64,000 bases of DNA from Heyndrickxia shackletonii (GCF_001420715.1 NZ_LJJC01000004.1:907844-971843); one strand, 5' to 3'. Shown: positions 28,656 through 38,268, numbered from the stretch's first letter. A program made the numbers and translations. Notes: a model not told the origin generated them from the sequence alone.

Positions 28656-30977
28656 ATGACGGTGAAAACCAATGTGAAAACAAAAGCCAATCCATTTGCT
28701 TTGAAGGATGTCTCCATAATAGGAGGACCCTTTAAACATGCAATGGATTTAAACAAGAATTATTTACTGCAATTGGAACCAGATCGATTGCTAGCCAGAT
28801 TTAGAGAATATGCTGGACTCGAAATAAAAGCGCCTCAATATGAAGGTTGGGAGGCAATGAGTCTTTCAGGTCATACACTTGGGCACTATTTATCAGCATG
28901 CTCCATGCTCTATGCATCCCTTTCCGATGAAGCTTTCAAGCAAAGGGTAGATTATATCGTTGATGAGATAGAAATTTGTCAAAATGCACATGGAGACGGA
29001 TATGTATCTGGAATTCCACGGGGCAAAGAATTATTTTTGGAAGTAGCTTCAGGGGATATACGGTCAAAGGGATTTGACCTGAATGGCGGATGGGCTCCAT
29101 TATACACTATTCATAAGCTGTTAGCGGGATTGCGCGATGCCTATCATTTAGCGGAAAACAAAAAGGCTTTGGGCATTGCCTGTAAGTTGGCAGATTGGCT
29201 TGATGGTATTTTCAAAGATTTAAGTGATGAACAAATGGAAGAATTGATGATTTGCGAGTATGGGGGAATGAATGAAGTATTGGCCGATTTATACGCGGAT
29301 ACAGGTGATGAGAAATATTTACACCTAGCAGAACGTTTCTGGCATCGTCTTGTATTAGACCCCATATCACAAGGGCAAGATAGTTTGCCTGGGAAACATG
29401 CCAATACGCAAATTCCGAAGATTATTGGTTTAGCGAGACAATATGAGTTAACGGACGATGAGAAACGAAAAAACACAGCCGAGTTCTTCTGGAATCGGGT
29501 AGTCCATCATCATTCCTATGTAACAGGCGGAAATAGTTTTGGAGAGTATTTTAGTGAGCCCGATATGTTAACGGATCGCCTTGGTCCACATACAACAGAA
29601 ACATGTAATACTTATAATATGTTAAAACTGACCAAGCATCTTTTTGAATGGAACGGTTCTGTTGAAGCAGCTGACTATTATGAACGAGCACTATATAATC
29701 ATATTTTGGCATCTCAAGATCCCCTTGAGGGTGGAGTTTGTTATTTCGTTTCTCTAGCAATGGGAGGCTATAAAGCTTACAACCATAAATTTGATCACTT
29801 CACATGCTGTGTAGGTACCGGTATGGAGAACCATGCCAGCTATGGAAGCGGTATTTATTATCATCATGATGACAAGTTATACGTGAGTCAGTACATCGCC
29901 TCTTCCCTTAATTGGAAGGATAAAGGAGTAACGATTACTCAAGAAACGGATTATCCTGAATCCAATAAAATCCTGATACGGGTGAATGGTGAAAAAGATG
30001 CTGAATTCACCATGTGCATCCGTTATCCGAACTGGGCGGAGCAGGGGATTCAAATCAAGATTAACGGCAAACAGAAAACAATTGAAACATCGCCAGGTCA
30101 TTTTATTGAAATTAAACGTTTGTGGAGCAATGACGATAACGTCGAAATTAGTATTCCCTTCTCATTGCGACTTGAGTGTTTGCCGGATAATCCAAACCGG
30201 GCAGCGATTATGTACGGTCCGCTTGTTCTAGCGGGTGAATTAGGACCTGATCAAGATCCTGAGGCAAAAAGTTATTTATATACCCCTGTCATGATTAACA
30301 ATAATCAACCTTTATCCAATTGGGTACAGCCTGTTGAGGGGAAAACGAATACTTTTCGCACGGTGAATACAGGATATCCAAGAGAAGTAGAATTATATCC
30401 ATTTTATCGAATGCATCACAAAATGTATTCCGTCTATTGGGATCTGTTTACCAAGGAAGAATGGGAAAAGGCAGAAAAAGAGTACAAAAGAGCTCGTGAA
30501 AAAATGCGTATTCTTAATGACTGTACGATTGATTTTGTCCAGCTTGGTGAAATGCAGCCGGAGCGTGACCATCATTTTCAAGGTGAAACAACAAGTGTTG
30601 GAATCGTAAATAATCGAGCATTCAGACAGGCGGGTACAGACGGTTGGTTTTCTGTCGATATGAATGTTGTCACATTGTTAAAGGAATCGATCAAGCAAGA
30701 TTTAATGCTTGTCATAACATATACTTCCGCGCATGAAATTTCCAATTGTAAATTTGATATTCTACTAGATGGAGAAAAAATGCAGGATGAAAAAGAAGGC
30801 ATTGTAGAAACAGATAAATTTTATAATGTGAACTATGATCTTCCTCTACAAAGGATTGAGGGGAAAGAAAAAGTTACGGTTACGTTTAAAGCACATCCAG
30901 GTCATAGAGTAAGGAGAGTTTTTGGATTAAGAATCGTCAATAAAGAAGAATATGCATTACTAGGTTTAGACCAGTAA
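28656..30977 (+). CDS. GH127-superfamily enzyme, GH146-like beta-L-arabinofuranosidase
   Basis: 773 residues, longer than the two GH127 copies and with an extra C-terminal beta domain (about 600-773). The zinc-site residues are still recognisable: TTETCNTYNMLKLTKHLF near 315 and HFTCCVGTGMENHASYG near 385. The GWEAMSLSGHTLGHYLSACS start is typical of the DUF1680 proteins now placed in GH146. Characterised GH146 members are beta-L-arabinofuranosidases. No signal peptide is visible. It starts 22 bp after the second GH127 gene and ends the operon at a strong terminator. Confidence 0.85.
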   Translation: MTVKTNVKTKANPFALKDVSIIGGPFKHAMDLNKNYLLQLEPDRLLARFREYAGLEIKAPQYEGWEAMSLSGHTLGHYLSACSMLYASLSDEAFKQRVDYIVDEIEICQNAHGDGYVSGIPRGKELFLEVASGDIRSKGFDLNGGWAPLYTIHKLLAGLRDAYHLAENKKALGIACKLADWLDGIFKDLSDEQMEELMICEYGGMNEVLADLYADTGDEKYLHLAERFWHRLVLDPISQGQDSLPGKHANTQIPKIIGLARQYELTDDEKRKNTAEFFWNRVVHHHSYVTGGNSFGEYFSEPDMLTDRLGPHTTETCNTYNMLKLTKHLFEWNGSVEAADYYERALYNHILASQDPLEGGVCYFVSLAMGGYKAYNHKFDHFTCCVGTGMENHASYGSGIYYHHDDKLYVSQYIASSLNWKDKGVTITQETDYPESNKILIRVNGEKDAEFTMCIRYPNWAEQGIQIKINGKQKTIETSPGHFIEIKRLWSNDDNVEISIPFSLRLECLPDNPNRAAIMYGPLVLAGELGPDQDPEAKSYLYTPVMINNNQPLSNWVQPVEGKTNTFRTVNTGYPREVELYPFYRMHHKMYSVYWDLFTKEEWEKAEKEYKRAREKMRILNDCTIDFVQLGEMQPERDHHFQGETTSVGIVNNRAFRQAGTDGWFSVDMNVVTLLKESIKQDLMLVITYTSAHEISNCKFDILLDGEKMQDEKEGIVETDKFYNVNYDLPLQRIEGKEKVTVTFKAHPGHRVRRVFGLRIVNKEEYALLGLDQ

Positions 30978-30984
30978 TAAATAG

Positions 30985-31018
30985 AAAACAACCTTTTAAT
31001 ATAAAAGGTTGTTTTTTT
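30985..31018 (+). terminator. Rho-independent terminator of the GH127 operon
   Basis: AAAACAACCTTTTA pairs with TAAAAGGTTGTTTT with a short loop and a T7 run. On the other strand the A/T arms could also end the convergent YesL-like gene. Confidence 0.85.
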
Positions 31019-31029
31019 GAGATTAGATT

Positions 31030-31638
31030 CTACTTGCTTTTAATCGTTTCCACCTTTTGGAATGCTTTATTACATAAATAATAGAGAATATATGCTATTA
31101 AGCTAGCAATTGCAAAAAAGGAAATCGGAATAAAAAATATTAAAACACCTGATATGCCTATAATCAATATTCCCAACAGGGACGTAACAGGTTGACTAAT
31201 CGAAAAGAAGAAGGCATTTTTTATCAAACCTAGCCAGCTAGTTTTATAATGAACCATAATCGGAAAAAGAAAAATCGAAGTAAAAACAAAGAGAATCCCG
31301 ATAAAAATTAGTGGAGGGAATATGATGTATTTCAAGGTATCGCCCATATGGAAGCTCACGAAAATATTAAAAGTAACAATGGCAGCCATGAAAAACCAGG
31401 CTATTTCTATTAAGATACCTTGCTTAAAATTATCTTTAAAAAGAGTATAGAAATGCTTTGTAATACTAGGCTCATCTTTTCTTACCCAACTGCGAACGAC
31501 TCCAAACATTGCAGCTGTAGAGGGGAAAATAGTAACAATGGGCAGACAGAAAATAATCCATAATAAATTTAATAGAAGAAAATCGGTTATTTTATCAAGA
31601 ATTCGGTAGAACCTGCCATCAATATTAAAGACGTTCAT
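31030..31638 (-). CDS. YesL/DUF624 family membrane protein
   Basis: 202 residues with five hydrophobic segments. The N-terminus NIDGRFYRILDKITDFLLLNLLWIIF followed by CLPIVTIFPSTAAMFGV is the classic YesL signature. Such proteins accompany CUT1 sugar importers and glycosidases for plant polysaccharides; their function is unknown. AAAGGAGGGAAGG precedes the start. It is convergent with the GH127 operon and divergent from the XRE-cupin regulator. Confidence 0.88.
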   Translation of the reverse strand: MNVFNIDGRFYRILDKITDFLLLNLLWIIFCLPIVTIFPSTAAMFGVVRSWVRKDEPSITKHFYTLFKDNFKQGILIEIAWFFMAAIVTFNIFVSFHMGDTLKYIIFPPLIFIGILFVFTSIFLFPIMVHYKTSWLGLIKNAFFFSISQPVTSLLGILIIGISGVLIFFIPISFFAIASLIAYILYYLCNKAFQKVETIKSK

Positions 31639-31800
31639 TCCTTCCCTCCTTTAAAGATTAATGTTTATTGCCTTAATCATATCAAATTCATCATATATTT
31701 TTCAATATTTAGAATAGAAAATCAACATATCAACCTGCTTTTTAAAAAGTTAATAAAAAAGAGGATCTTTATGTGGAAACAAGCGAAGCACAATAGAAAT

Positions 31801-31817
31801 TTTTAGTTATACTAAAA
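31801..31817 (+). promoter_or_regulatory. Palindromic operator 1 upstream of the XRE-cupin regulator
   Basis: TTTTAGTTATACTAAAA is a perfect palindrome with a 3-bp centre. An almost identical site lies 85 bp downstream. It is a likely binding site of the adjacent regulator. Confidence 0.55.
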
Positions 31818-31885
31818 AAAATATTATATTACTTAAAAAAATGTATTGAAAATTTAGTCTATTATGATAACATATACATTAATAA

Positions 31886-31902
31886 TTTTAGTAATACTAT
31901 AA
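31886..31902 (+). promoter_or_regulatory. Palindromic operator 2 upstream of the XRE-cupin regulator
   Basis: TTTTAGTAATACTATAA matches operator 1 at 15 of 17 positions. It lies about 50 bp before the regulator start, close to the expected promoter. The rest of the 310-bp gap shows no gene. Confidence 0.55.
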
Positions 31903-31948
31903 TTATTTATGATTTCACTAAAAATTTTATTAAAGGAAAGGACAAATT

Positions 31949-32491
31949 ATGGTAGAAATTCATACAAAAATTCGCGAATTACGACAACAACAGGGACTCA
32001 CTTTAAAAGAATTAAGTGAAAATACCAATTTGTCTGTTGGATTTCTTTCTCAGGTAGAAAGAGGTACATCTTCTCTTGCTATTACATCGCTTAAAAAAAT
32101 TGCCGATTCGTTAGGGGTTGAGATGTCCTATTTTTTTCAACAGGAATCAAGCAGTAATTATACTGTGACATTAGAAAATCAAAAGAGTTTTGAAGTAGAA
32201 GGAAATGCAACCAAATATGTTAAATTAAGTGGCAGCTTTCCGGGAAGAAATCTGGAAAGTATGTTGGTTACTTTACGACCGTTTCAAAAAGATACTCAAT
32301 TATATAGCCATCCCGGAGAAGAATTTCATTATGTTGTTAAAGGAAAGCTCATTATCCGAGTGGATAATCAAGAATACATGCTGAATCCAGGGGAGTCGAT
32401 CCATTTCCCATCAGAAAAGGAACATCAATGGGAAAACCCTTTAAATGAAGAAACCGTTCTTTTAAGTGTGTTAACTCCGGTACTTTTTTAG
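31949..32491 (+). CDS. XRE-family regulator with C-terminal cupin domain
   Basis: 180 residues. Residues 5-60 form an XRE/Cro helix-turn-helix (LTLKELSENTNLSVGFLSQVERG). Residues 105-178 form a cupin (HPGEEFHYVVKGKLIIRVDNQ, LNPGESIHFPSEKEHQWENP) that would sense a small ligand. AAAGGAAAGG precedes the ATG. It is 46 bp upstream of the hydantoinase genes and likely controls them and itself through the two palindromes. Relatives often regulate amine, amino-acid or purine catabolism. Confidence 0.87.
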   Translation: MVEIHTKIRELRQQQGLTLKELSENTNLSVGFLSQVERGTSSLAITSLKKIADSLGVEMSYFFQQESSSNYTVTLENQKSFEVEGNATKYVKLSGSFPGRNLESMLVTLRPFQKDTQLYSHPGEEFHYVVKGKLIIRVDNQEYMLNPGESIHFPSEKEHQWENPLNEETVLLSVLTPVLF

Positions 32492-32537
32492 TATTGGAGT
32501 CTTAAATATATAGATTTTTAATGAGAGGAGCAGTTTC

Positions 32538-34580
32538 ATGAGAGTTGCTACAGATATTGGAGGTACGTTTACAGATTTAGTGTATGTCGATAATAGTGGT
32601 CGCTTTGGTGTTGCGAAAAGTCATACAACGCCCCCTTATTTTGAACAAGGCGTCATGGATGTTATGGAAAAAAGCGGAATTGATCAAAAGTCCATTACAA
32701 CTTTCATTCATGGAACAACCGTTATTATTAATGCACTGACAGAAAGAAAAGGAGTCAAAACAGGACTTATTACAACAAAAGGATTCCGAGATGTATTAGA
32801 GATAGCCCGTGGTAACCGGCCTGACTTGTTTAATGTACGCTATCAAAAGCCTGAACCCTTTGTTAGTAGGTATTTACGCCAGGAAGTAGAAGAAAGAATG
32901 AACTATAAAGGGGAAGTATTAATAGAGTTAAATAAAGATCAAATCAGTGATATTATTTCCTTTTTTAAAAGCGAAGGTGTTCAAGCAATTGCGGTTTCAT
33001 ACCTTCACTCCTATGTAAACCCTTTACATGAACAAGAAACGGTGCAATATATTAAAGAACTGTGGCCAGAAGTATTTGTTACAGCTTCTCATGAAGTAAC
33101 AAAGGAATGGCGTGAATATGAGAGAACAAATACCACGGTTTTAAATGCCTATGTAAAACCAATTGCGACATCTTATGTTAATAAGCTCCAGGATAAGCTA
33201 AATGGGCAACAGACTGAAAGTAACAATTATATCATGCAGTCTAATGGCGGAACAACGACATTTGAACAGGCGAAGGAACTTCCAATCAATATGGTGGAGT
33301 CAGGACCTGTAGCTGGCATTTATGGTGCAGCTGTATTGGGAGAAATTATTGGAGAAAAGAATATTATTGCCTTTGATATCGGTGGTACAACAGCAAAATG
33401 TTCGCTTATAGAAAAAGGAGAGGTCAAAGTATCCACCGATTATTATATTGAGCGTGACAGTCGTCATGCTGGATACCCTATCAAAACACCAGTTGTGGAC
33501 ATCGTAGAAATTGGAAATGGCGGAGGTTCCATTGCCTGGATTGATGAAGCTGGTTCATTAAAAGTAGGACCTCACTCTGCCGGGGCTCTACCAGGTCCCG
33601 TTGCATATGGACAGGGCGGTACAGAACCAACTACGACAGATGCAAATCTATTAACAGGTAGACTTTCACCAAAGAATTTCGATTATGAAGTAGATATGAA
33701 GAAAGTAAGAGAAGCAATTCAAACAAGAGTTTCCAATCATTTTAATATGTCTGCCGAAGAAGGTGCTTTGGGCATTATTCGTATTGCAAATTCCAATATG
33801 CTTAATGCACTGAAACTAATTTCCATTCGTAAAGGGTACAATCCGCGTGAATTTACTCTTGTAGCCTTTGGCGGAGGGGGATCCATGCATGCTGCCGCAC
33901 TTGCGAAGGAACTAGGAGTAAAGAAGGTCGTTGTACCAGTTGCATCACCTGTGTTCTCTGCCTGGGGAATGTTAATGACGGATTTAAGACATGATTATAT
34001 TCAAACGCAAATTAAGCGCCTAAGTGAAGTGGATGTTGGTGTACTTAATCAAAACTGGATCAACTTAGAATGTAAAGCTTATGCTCAATTTGAGCAAGAG
34101 GATGTTCAAAAGGAATCTGTATTATTTACAAGATTCCTAGATATGAGATACCTTGGCCAAGAACATACAGTAAAAGTACCGGTGCCGAATGATGATTGGA
34201 AGGAAGAAACTATACTCGAAATTATCGAAAGATTCCACCAACTACATGAGAAAAACTATTCGTTTAAGCTTGAGAATGCTCAAACAGAAATCGTGAATAT
34301 GCACTTAACGGCATTTGGACAAGTCCAAAAACCAAGTTTAGAAAAGAAATTTATAACAAGTGATTTGAGAGAAGCCTTAAAAGAAGTAAGACCCGTATAT
34401 TTTGAAGGTAAAGGCTGGGTAGATACCAATATTTATGATAGAGATAGTATTCCTACAATGCAACGAATGGAAGGTCCTGCAATTGTAGAAGAAAAAGCTT
34501 CAGTAACCGTTATTTATGATGGTCAATCACTGCAAGTAGATGAATACGGAAATCTTATCATCGATACGGGGGTGGAATAA
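32538..34580 (+). CDS. Hydantoinase/oxoprolinase family protein, subunit A (HyuA)
   Basis: 680 residues of the ATP-dependent hydantoinase A family. The actin-like ATPase start RVATDIGGTFTDLVYVD, the second phosphate motif AFDIGGTTAKCSLIEKG (about 275) and VVDIVEIGNGGGSIAWID (about 315) are all present. The family hydrolyses N-methylhydantoin or 5-oxoproline, or carboxylates ketones, with ATP. The substrate cannot be told from sequence. It is directly followed by subunit B (2 bp). Confidence 0.88.
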   Translation: MRVATDIGGTFTDLVYVDNSGRFGVAKSHTTPPYFEQGVMDVMEKSGIDQKSITTFIHGTTVIINALTERKGVKTGLITTKGFRDVLEIARGNRPDLFNVRYQKPEPFVSRYLRQEVEERMNYKGEVLIELNKDQISDIISFFKSEGVQAIAVSYLHSYVNPLHEQETVQYIKELWPEVFVTASHEVTKEWREYERTNTTVLNAYVKPIATSYVNKLQDKLNGQQTESNNYIMQSNGGTTTFEQAKELPINMVESGPVAGIYGAAVLGEIIGEKNIIAFDIGGTTAKCSLIEKGEVKVSTDYYIERDSRHAGYPIKTPVVDIVEIGNGGGSIAWIDEAGSLKVGPHSAGALPGPVAYGQGGTEPTTTDANLLTGRLSPKNFDYEVDMKKVREAIQTRVSNHFNMSAEEGALGIIRIANSNMLNALKLISIRKGYNPREFTLVAFGGGGSMHAAALAKELGVKKVVVPVASPVFSAWGMLMTDLRHDYIQTQIKRLSEVDVGVLNQNWINLECKAYAQFEQEDVQKESVLFTRFLDMRYLGQEHTVKVPVPNDDWKEETILEIIERFHQLHEKNYSFKLENAQTEIVNMHLTAFGQVQKPSLEKKFITSDLREALKEVRPVYFEGKGWVDTNIYDRDSIPTMQRMEGPAIVEEKASVTVIYDGQSLQVDEYGNLIIDTGVE

Positions 34581-34582
34581 AA

Positions 34583-36316
34583 ATGGAGACAGCTACTAAA
34601 AAAATTGATCCATTTACATTGGAAATTGTCAAAGATTCTTTACTTGCTATTGGAGATGAAATGTTCATTGCTTTAGCCAGAACATCTATGAGTCCGATTA
34701 TTTATGAAGTTTTAGATTATGCCAGCGGATTAACAGATGCGAAAGGAAATTTACTGACGCAAGGAAATGGTGTAACTGGATTTATCGGAATGCTTACTTT
34801 TATGGTAAAGGAAACGTTAAATAAATATGGTGAAAAGGATCTAAAGCCTGGCGACATTATTATTATTAATGACCCATACAAAGGCGGAGGTTCTCATCTT
34901 TCTGATGTGGGTCTTGTGATGCCGATTTTTCATGATGGTGAAATTGTGGCATTCTCAGCAAATAAAGCACATTGGACAGAGGTAGGAGGAAAGGATCCTG
35001 GTTCTTTCACAAATGATTCCACGGAAATCTTCCAAGAAGGTTTGCAATTTCCTTGTGTAAAGTTGTTTGAAGAAGGGAAAGTGAACCAAGCCATTGTCGA
35101 TATTATTGAGTCAAATGTTCGTTTTCCGGATCTTTCATTAGGAGATATGTGGGCGCAAGTAGCCGCACTTAAAACGGGTGATAAACGTGTGAGAGAACTA
35201 TGCGATAAACATGGAAAGGAAGTTGTGCTTGCATCCATTGAGCAATATTTAAATCATGGCGAAGTGCTTTCCCGAATTGAGCTTGGTAAATTACCAAAGG
35301 GAACGTTTGAAGCGGAGGATTATGTTGATTCAGATGGAATGGGAAATGGCCCCTTCAAACTAAAAGTGAAGGTAACCATTACAGAGGATGAATTTATTTG
35401 TGATTTCCGTGGAAGTCACCCGCAAGTTCCGGGATCTATTAACTGTTCACTGACTGGATTAACGTCTGCTGTGCGAACCATCTTCCTTGCGATTACCAAT
35501 CCGTCACAAGATGTGAACGATGGTGTATTCCGCCCATTAAAAGTGATTACAGATAAAAAATCCATCTTGTCGGCTGAGCGTCCTGCACCTGTCTCTAACT
35601 ATTTTGAATCTATGCTTGTCGGAGCTGACTTGATATGGAAAGCATTGGCTCCGTATTTACCAGAACGTTTATCAGCGGGACATTTAACATCTGTATGCAG
35701 TGTTACATTATCCGGCTTGCATCAGGATACAAATGAACCATTTCTTATTGTTGAACCATCGGTTGGTGGGTGGGGAGCTGCCGAAGGGCAAGACGGAGCC
35801 AGCGGCCAATTTTGTATTGGCGATGGAGAAACCTATAATGTACCAGTTGAAGTAGCAGAAACAAGATATGGTGTTATGTTAGATGAATATAGCTTGCGTA
35901 TCGATGGTGCTGGTGCAGGAGAATACAATGGAGGGAAAGGAGTAATCCGTTCCTACCGTGCTATGACAGACGGACAAGCTGCAACTATTACCTATGGCCG
36001 ACATATCAATCCACCATGGGGCTTTAACGAAGGACATAATGGTTCCACCAATCAATTTTTTGTAGAAAAATCCAATGGTGAGGTGGATGGACCATATGGT
36101 GTATTTCCGCGGTACCCTCTTCAAAAAGGGGATGTAATCAAGCTTATGACAGCCACAGGCGGTGGATATGGAAATCCACTTAATCGCCCAGCAAAGAAAG
36201 TGGCAGAAGATGTGAAAAACGGCTATATAACGGTAGCACAGGCCGAAGAAGTTTACGGTGTTTTGGTCAATGAATCCACCTTTGAATATCAAGAAACGAA
36301 CAAAAGAAAAAACTAA
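34583..36316 (+). CDS. Hydantoinase/oxoprolinase family protein, subunit B (HyuB)
   Basis: 577 residues of the HyuB family: FTLEIVKDSLLAIGDEMFIALARTS at the start, IIINDPYKGGGSHLSDV near 95 and the C-terminal GGGYGNPLNRPAKKVAEDVKNG, which ends most members. It forms a complex with the preceding subunit A. GGGGGTGG before the ATG serves as binding site. Confidence 0.88.
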   Translation: METATKKIDPFTLEIVKDSLLAIGDEMFIALARTSMSPIIYEVLDYASGLTDAKGNLLTQGNGVTGFIGMLTFMVKETLNKYGEKDLKPGDIIIINDPYKGGGSHLSDVGLVMPIFHDGEIVAFSANKAHWTEVGGKDPGSFTNDSTEIFQEGLQFPCVKLFEEGKVNQAIVDIIESNVRFPDLSLGDMWAQVAALKTGDKRVRELCDKHGKEVVLASIEQYLNHGEVLSRIELGKLPKGTFEAEDYVDSDGMGNGPFKLKVKVTITEDEFICDFRGSHPQVPGSINCSLTGLTSAVRTIFLAITNPSQDVNDGVFRPLKVITDKKSILSAERPAPVSNYFESMLVGADLIWKALAPYLPERLSAGHLTSVCSVTLSGLHQDTNEPFLIVEPSVGGWGAAEGQDGASGQFCIGDGETYNVPVEVAETRYGVMLDEYSLRIDGAGAGEYNGGKGVIRSYRAMTDGQAATITYGRHINPPWGFNEGHNGSTNQFFVEKSNGEVDGPYGVFPRYPLQKGDVIKLMTATGGGYGNPLNRPAKKVAEDVKNGYITVAQAEEVYGVLVNESTFEYQETNKRKN

Positions 36317-36331
36317 AGGAGGATTTTGAAA

Positions 36332-36661
36332 ATGAAAATTTCAAAGGTTACGAAAGAATTTAACAATGAAGCAACGAATCATATTCTATTTCAACATATT
36401 GATAACGAATCCGTTGTAAAAATGGGGTATGTTACCGTCCCGCCGGGGGAACGAGTACCAAAAGAGGGATTATCCTGTCATGATGAAGACGAATATTCTT
36501 ATATTTTAAAAGGATGTATGACGACCCAAAGCGGAGATGAGGAAATGAAAAAGGTAGCCAAAGGAAGTGCAACATTTATTCCTGCAAACGAAAAACATTG
36601 GGCATTAAATGAAGGGGAAGAACCGTGTGAAATTGTCTATGCATTGGTGAAGCATAAATAA
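36332..36661 (+). CDS. Small cupin-domain protein
   Basis: 109 residues forming a single cupin barrel (VPPGERVPKEGLSCHDEDEYSYILKG, FIPANEKHWALNEGEEPCEI) with His/Glu metal ligands in the usual places. The ATG at 36332 has AAAGGAGG at 9-nt spacing; a TTG at 36326 is too close. It is co-transcribed with hyuAB. It may be an isomerase or lyase acting on the same ring compound, or a binding protein; no specific role is visible. Confidence 0.75.
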   Translation: MKISKVTKEFNNEATNHILFQHIDNESVVKMGYVTVPPGERVPKEGLSCHDEDEYSYILKGCMTTQSGDEEMKKVAKGSATFIPANEKHWALNEGEEPCEIVYALVKHK

Positions 36662-36668
36662 TTCATTT

Positions 36669-36690
36669 GCTCGTGCCAAAGGGCACGAGC
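36669..36690 (+). other. Intercistronic hairpin without T tract
   Basis: GCTCGTGCC pairs perfectly with GGCACGAGC around a 4-nt loop, between the cupin and permease genes. Without a T run it more likely adjusts mRNA stability than terminates. Confidence 0.6.
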
Positions 36691-36713
36691 ATCAAATAAA
36701 AGGGGAAATGTAA

Positions 36714-38057
36714 ATGGAAGATGCAAAAGGAATGAAGTCGGTTGGTAAAGATGAAGCCTTATTAGCGGTTCCGTTAGCACAACGCCAGCATTGGATGACA
36801 CCGGCCATGATTTTTGGTGGTCTAGAATTTACTATCCCAGTTTTAATGATTGGTGCAACTTTAAGTGGATCCTATGGAATGGGTAATATCTTTTGGATAT
36901 TAGCAATTGGGTTAATTTTTTTCCAATGGATAGGAAATAGCATTCAAGGCTATATTGGGGCAAAAACGGGGAGATCTTCTTCCGTCATTGCCAGATCAAG
37001 CTTTGGGGCAGCGCAAGCCCGTTTTATTGTTGGACTAACGATTTTTATTGTTTCCCTAGGATGGTGGGCTTTACAGACCGCTGTTGCAGGAAATGCAATC
37101 TCCGCAATGTTTGGAGTTGATTATGAAAAACAATGGGGATTATGGGCAGTTATCACTGTAATTGCCGGATTAATATTTGCGATACCTTCTATTATTGGAT
37201 ATTCCTCAATGAAGTGGACTGATTATATTGCCGTTCCAGCAGGATTAGCACTTATTGTAGGATGTATTTTCTATGCACTTAGAAATACCGGCTTTGACAA
37301 AATCACTTCTTGGCATCCTGAACCAAAAATCACTTTTTTAGCCGCAATTAGCCTAGTTATTGGGGCAAATGTTTCACAATGGGTAATTGCTTCCGACTAT
37401 ACCCGGTATGCAAAACCAAAATGGAAGGATAATATTCTAATTCCATTAGGCATTGTAGCAGTTGGTTTCCCATTATTTTATGTGGGCTCCATTATGTCCG
37501 TTGGGGTTGGAGATGCGGACATTGTCAATGTTATGTTGAAATTAGGCTTTCCACTCTGGGGATTTTTAGTTTTATGGTTTGCAACCTGGACTAGTCAGTT
37601 GGTCAATAACTATAGTATGGGACTAGCTCTGGCCAATATGTTCAATATCAATTCAGGAAAAGGAAGGGCACTGCTTACATTATTAGGCACAATCATTGCC
37701 ATTTTTATTGCATTAGCTGGTATACTAGATTATTTTACAGACTTTTTATATTTAACAGCTCTTATATATCCAGCTATTGGCGGTGTTATGATGGCTGACT
37801 TTTTCCTGATTAGAAAGCAGCAATTTGTCGATCACAAGGGCTGGAATTGGATGGCTACTATTGCGCTGGTTGCCGGTACGGTTGTTGGGTATTTAACGCA
37901 ATATGTTTACGAATTTGGGTTGCCAGCAGTTCAATCCATTATCATTTCAGCATTCATTTATTGGGTTGCAATGAAGATCAAAGCAAAAGTAAAACCAGAT
38001 CATTTTACAGAAGTTCATTTAGATCAAAATAGAATGGAAAGCGAAAAGATTGTATGA
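36714..38057 (+). CDS. NCS1-family permease (cytosine/hydantoin/allantoin-type)
   Basis: 447 residues with about 12 membrane segments. The N-terminal VPLAQRQHWMTPAMIFGGLEF segment and the GYIGAKTGRSSSVIARSSFG loop identify the nucleobase-cation-symport-1 (CodB) family, which includes the hydantoin transporter Mhp1. Placed after hyuAB and the cupin, it probably imports their substrate, e.g. a hydantoin or another small nitrogen ring. AAAAGGGGAAATG supplies the binding site. A terminator follows. Confidence 0.88.
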   Translation: MEDAKGMKSVGKDEALLAVPLAQRQHWMTPAMIFGGLEFTIPVLMIGATLSGSYGMGNIFWILAIGLIFFQWIGNSIQGYIGAKTGRSSSVIARSSFGAAQARFIVGLTIFIVSLGWWALQTAVAGNAISAMFGVDYEKQWGLWAVITVIAGLIFAIPSIIGYSSMKWTDYIAVPAGLALIVGCIFYALRNTGFDKITSWHPEPKITFLAAISLVIGANVSQWVIASDYTRYAKPKWKDNILIPLGIVAVGFPLFYVGSIMSVGVGDADIVNVMLKLGFPLWGFLVLWFATWTSQLVNNYSMGLALANMFNINSGKGRALLTLLGTIIAIFIALAGILDYFTDFLYLTALIYPAIGGVMMADFFLIRKQQFVDHKGWNWMATIALVAGTVVGYLTQYVYEFGLPAVQSIIISAFIYWVAMKIKAKVKPDHFTEVHLDQNRMESEKIV

Positions 38058-38089
38058 CTGATTATTCGAAATATATTCTATCACTTTTT

Positions 38090-38117
38090 AAAACCTCGGG
38101 AAATCGGGGTTTTTTTA
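38090..38117 (+). terminator. Rho-independent terminator after the NCS1 permease
   Basis: AAACCTCG pairs with CGGGGTTT (one G-T pair) around GGAAAT and is followed by a T run. Confidence 0.8.
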
Positions 38118-38167
38118 TTGTTAGAAATTATCATTACAAAAAAATAATATTTTTATTTATCGTAAAT

Positions 38168-38185
38168 CTGGCATTAAAATTGCAT
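38168..38185 (+). promoter_or_regulatory. Sigma-54 (-24/-12) promoter of the M24 peptidase at 38379
   Basis: CTGGCATTAAAATTGCAT has GG (38170-38171) and GC (38182-38183) exactly 10 bp apart, matching TTGGCAC-N5-TTGCW. It is one of six such sites in this block. The leader to the peptidase gene is about 195 nt. Confidence 0.7.
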
Positions 38186-38220
38186 GTTACTACGATAGGT
38201 TTTTGAAACAAATTATGGAG

Positions 38221-38268
38221 GTGAAATAGCTTCATTTTGGTTCGACCAAATATAAAGAACTATTTCAC
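38221..38268 (+). other. Nested hairpins in the M24 leader
   Basis: Outer arms GTGAAATAG and CTATTTCAC pair perfectly, and an inner stem TTTGGT-TCG-ACCAAA (38236-38250) lies between them. The structure falls between the sigma-54 promoter and a small frame at 38304, so it may be a regulatory leader RNA. Confidence 0.5.
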
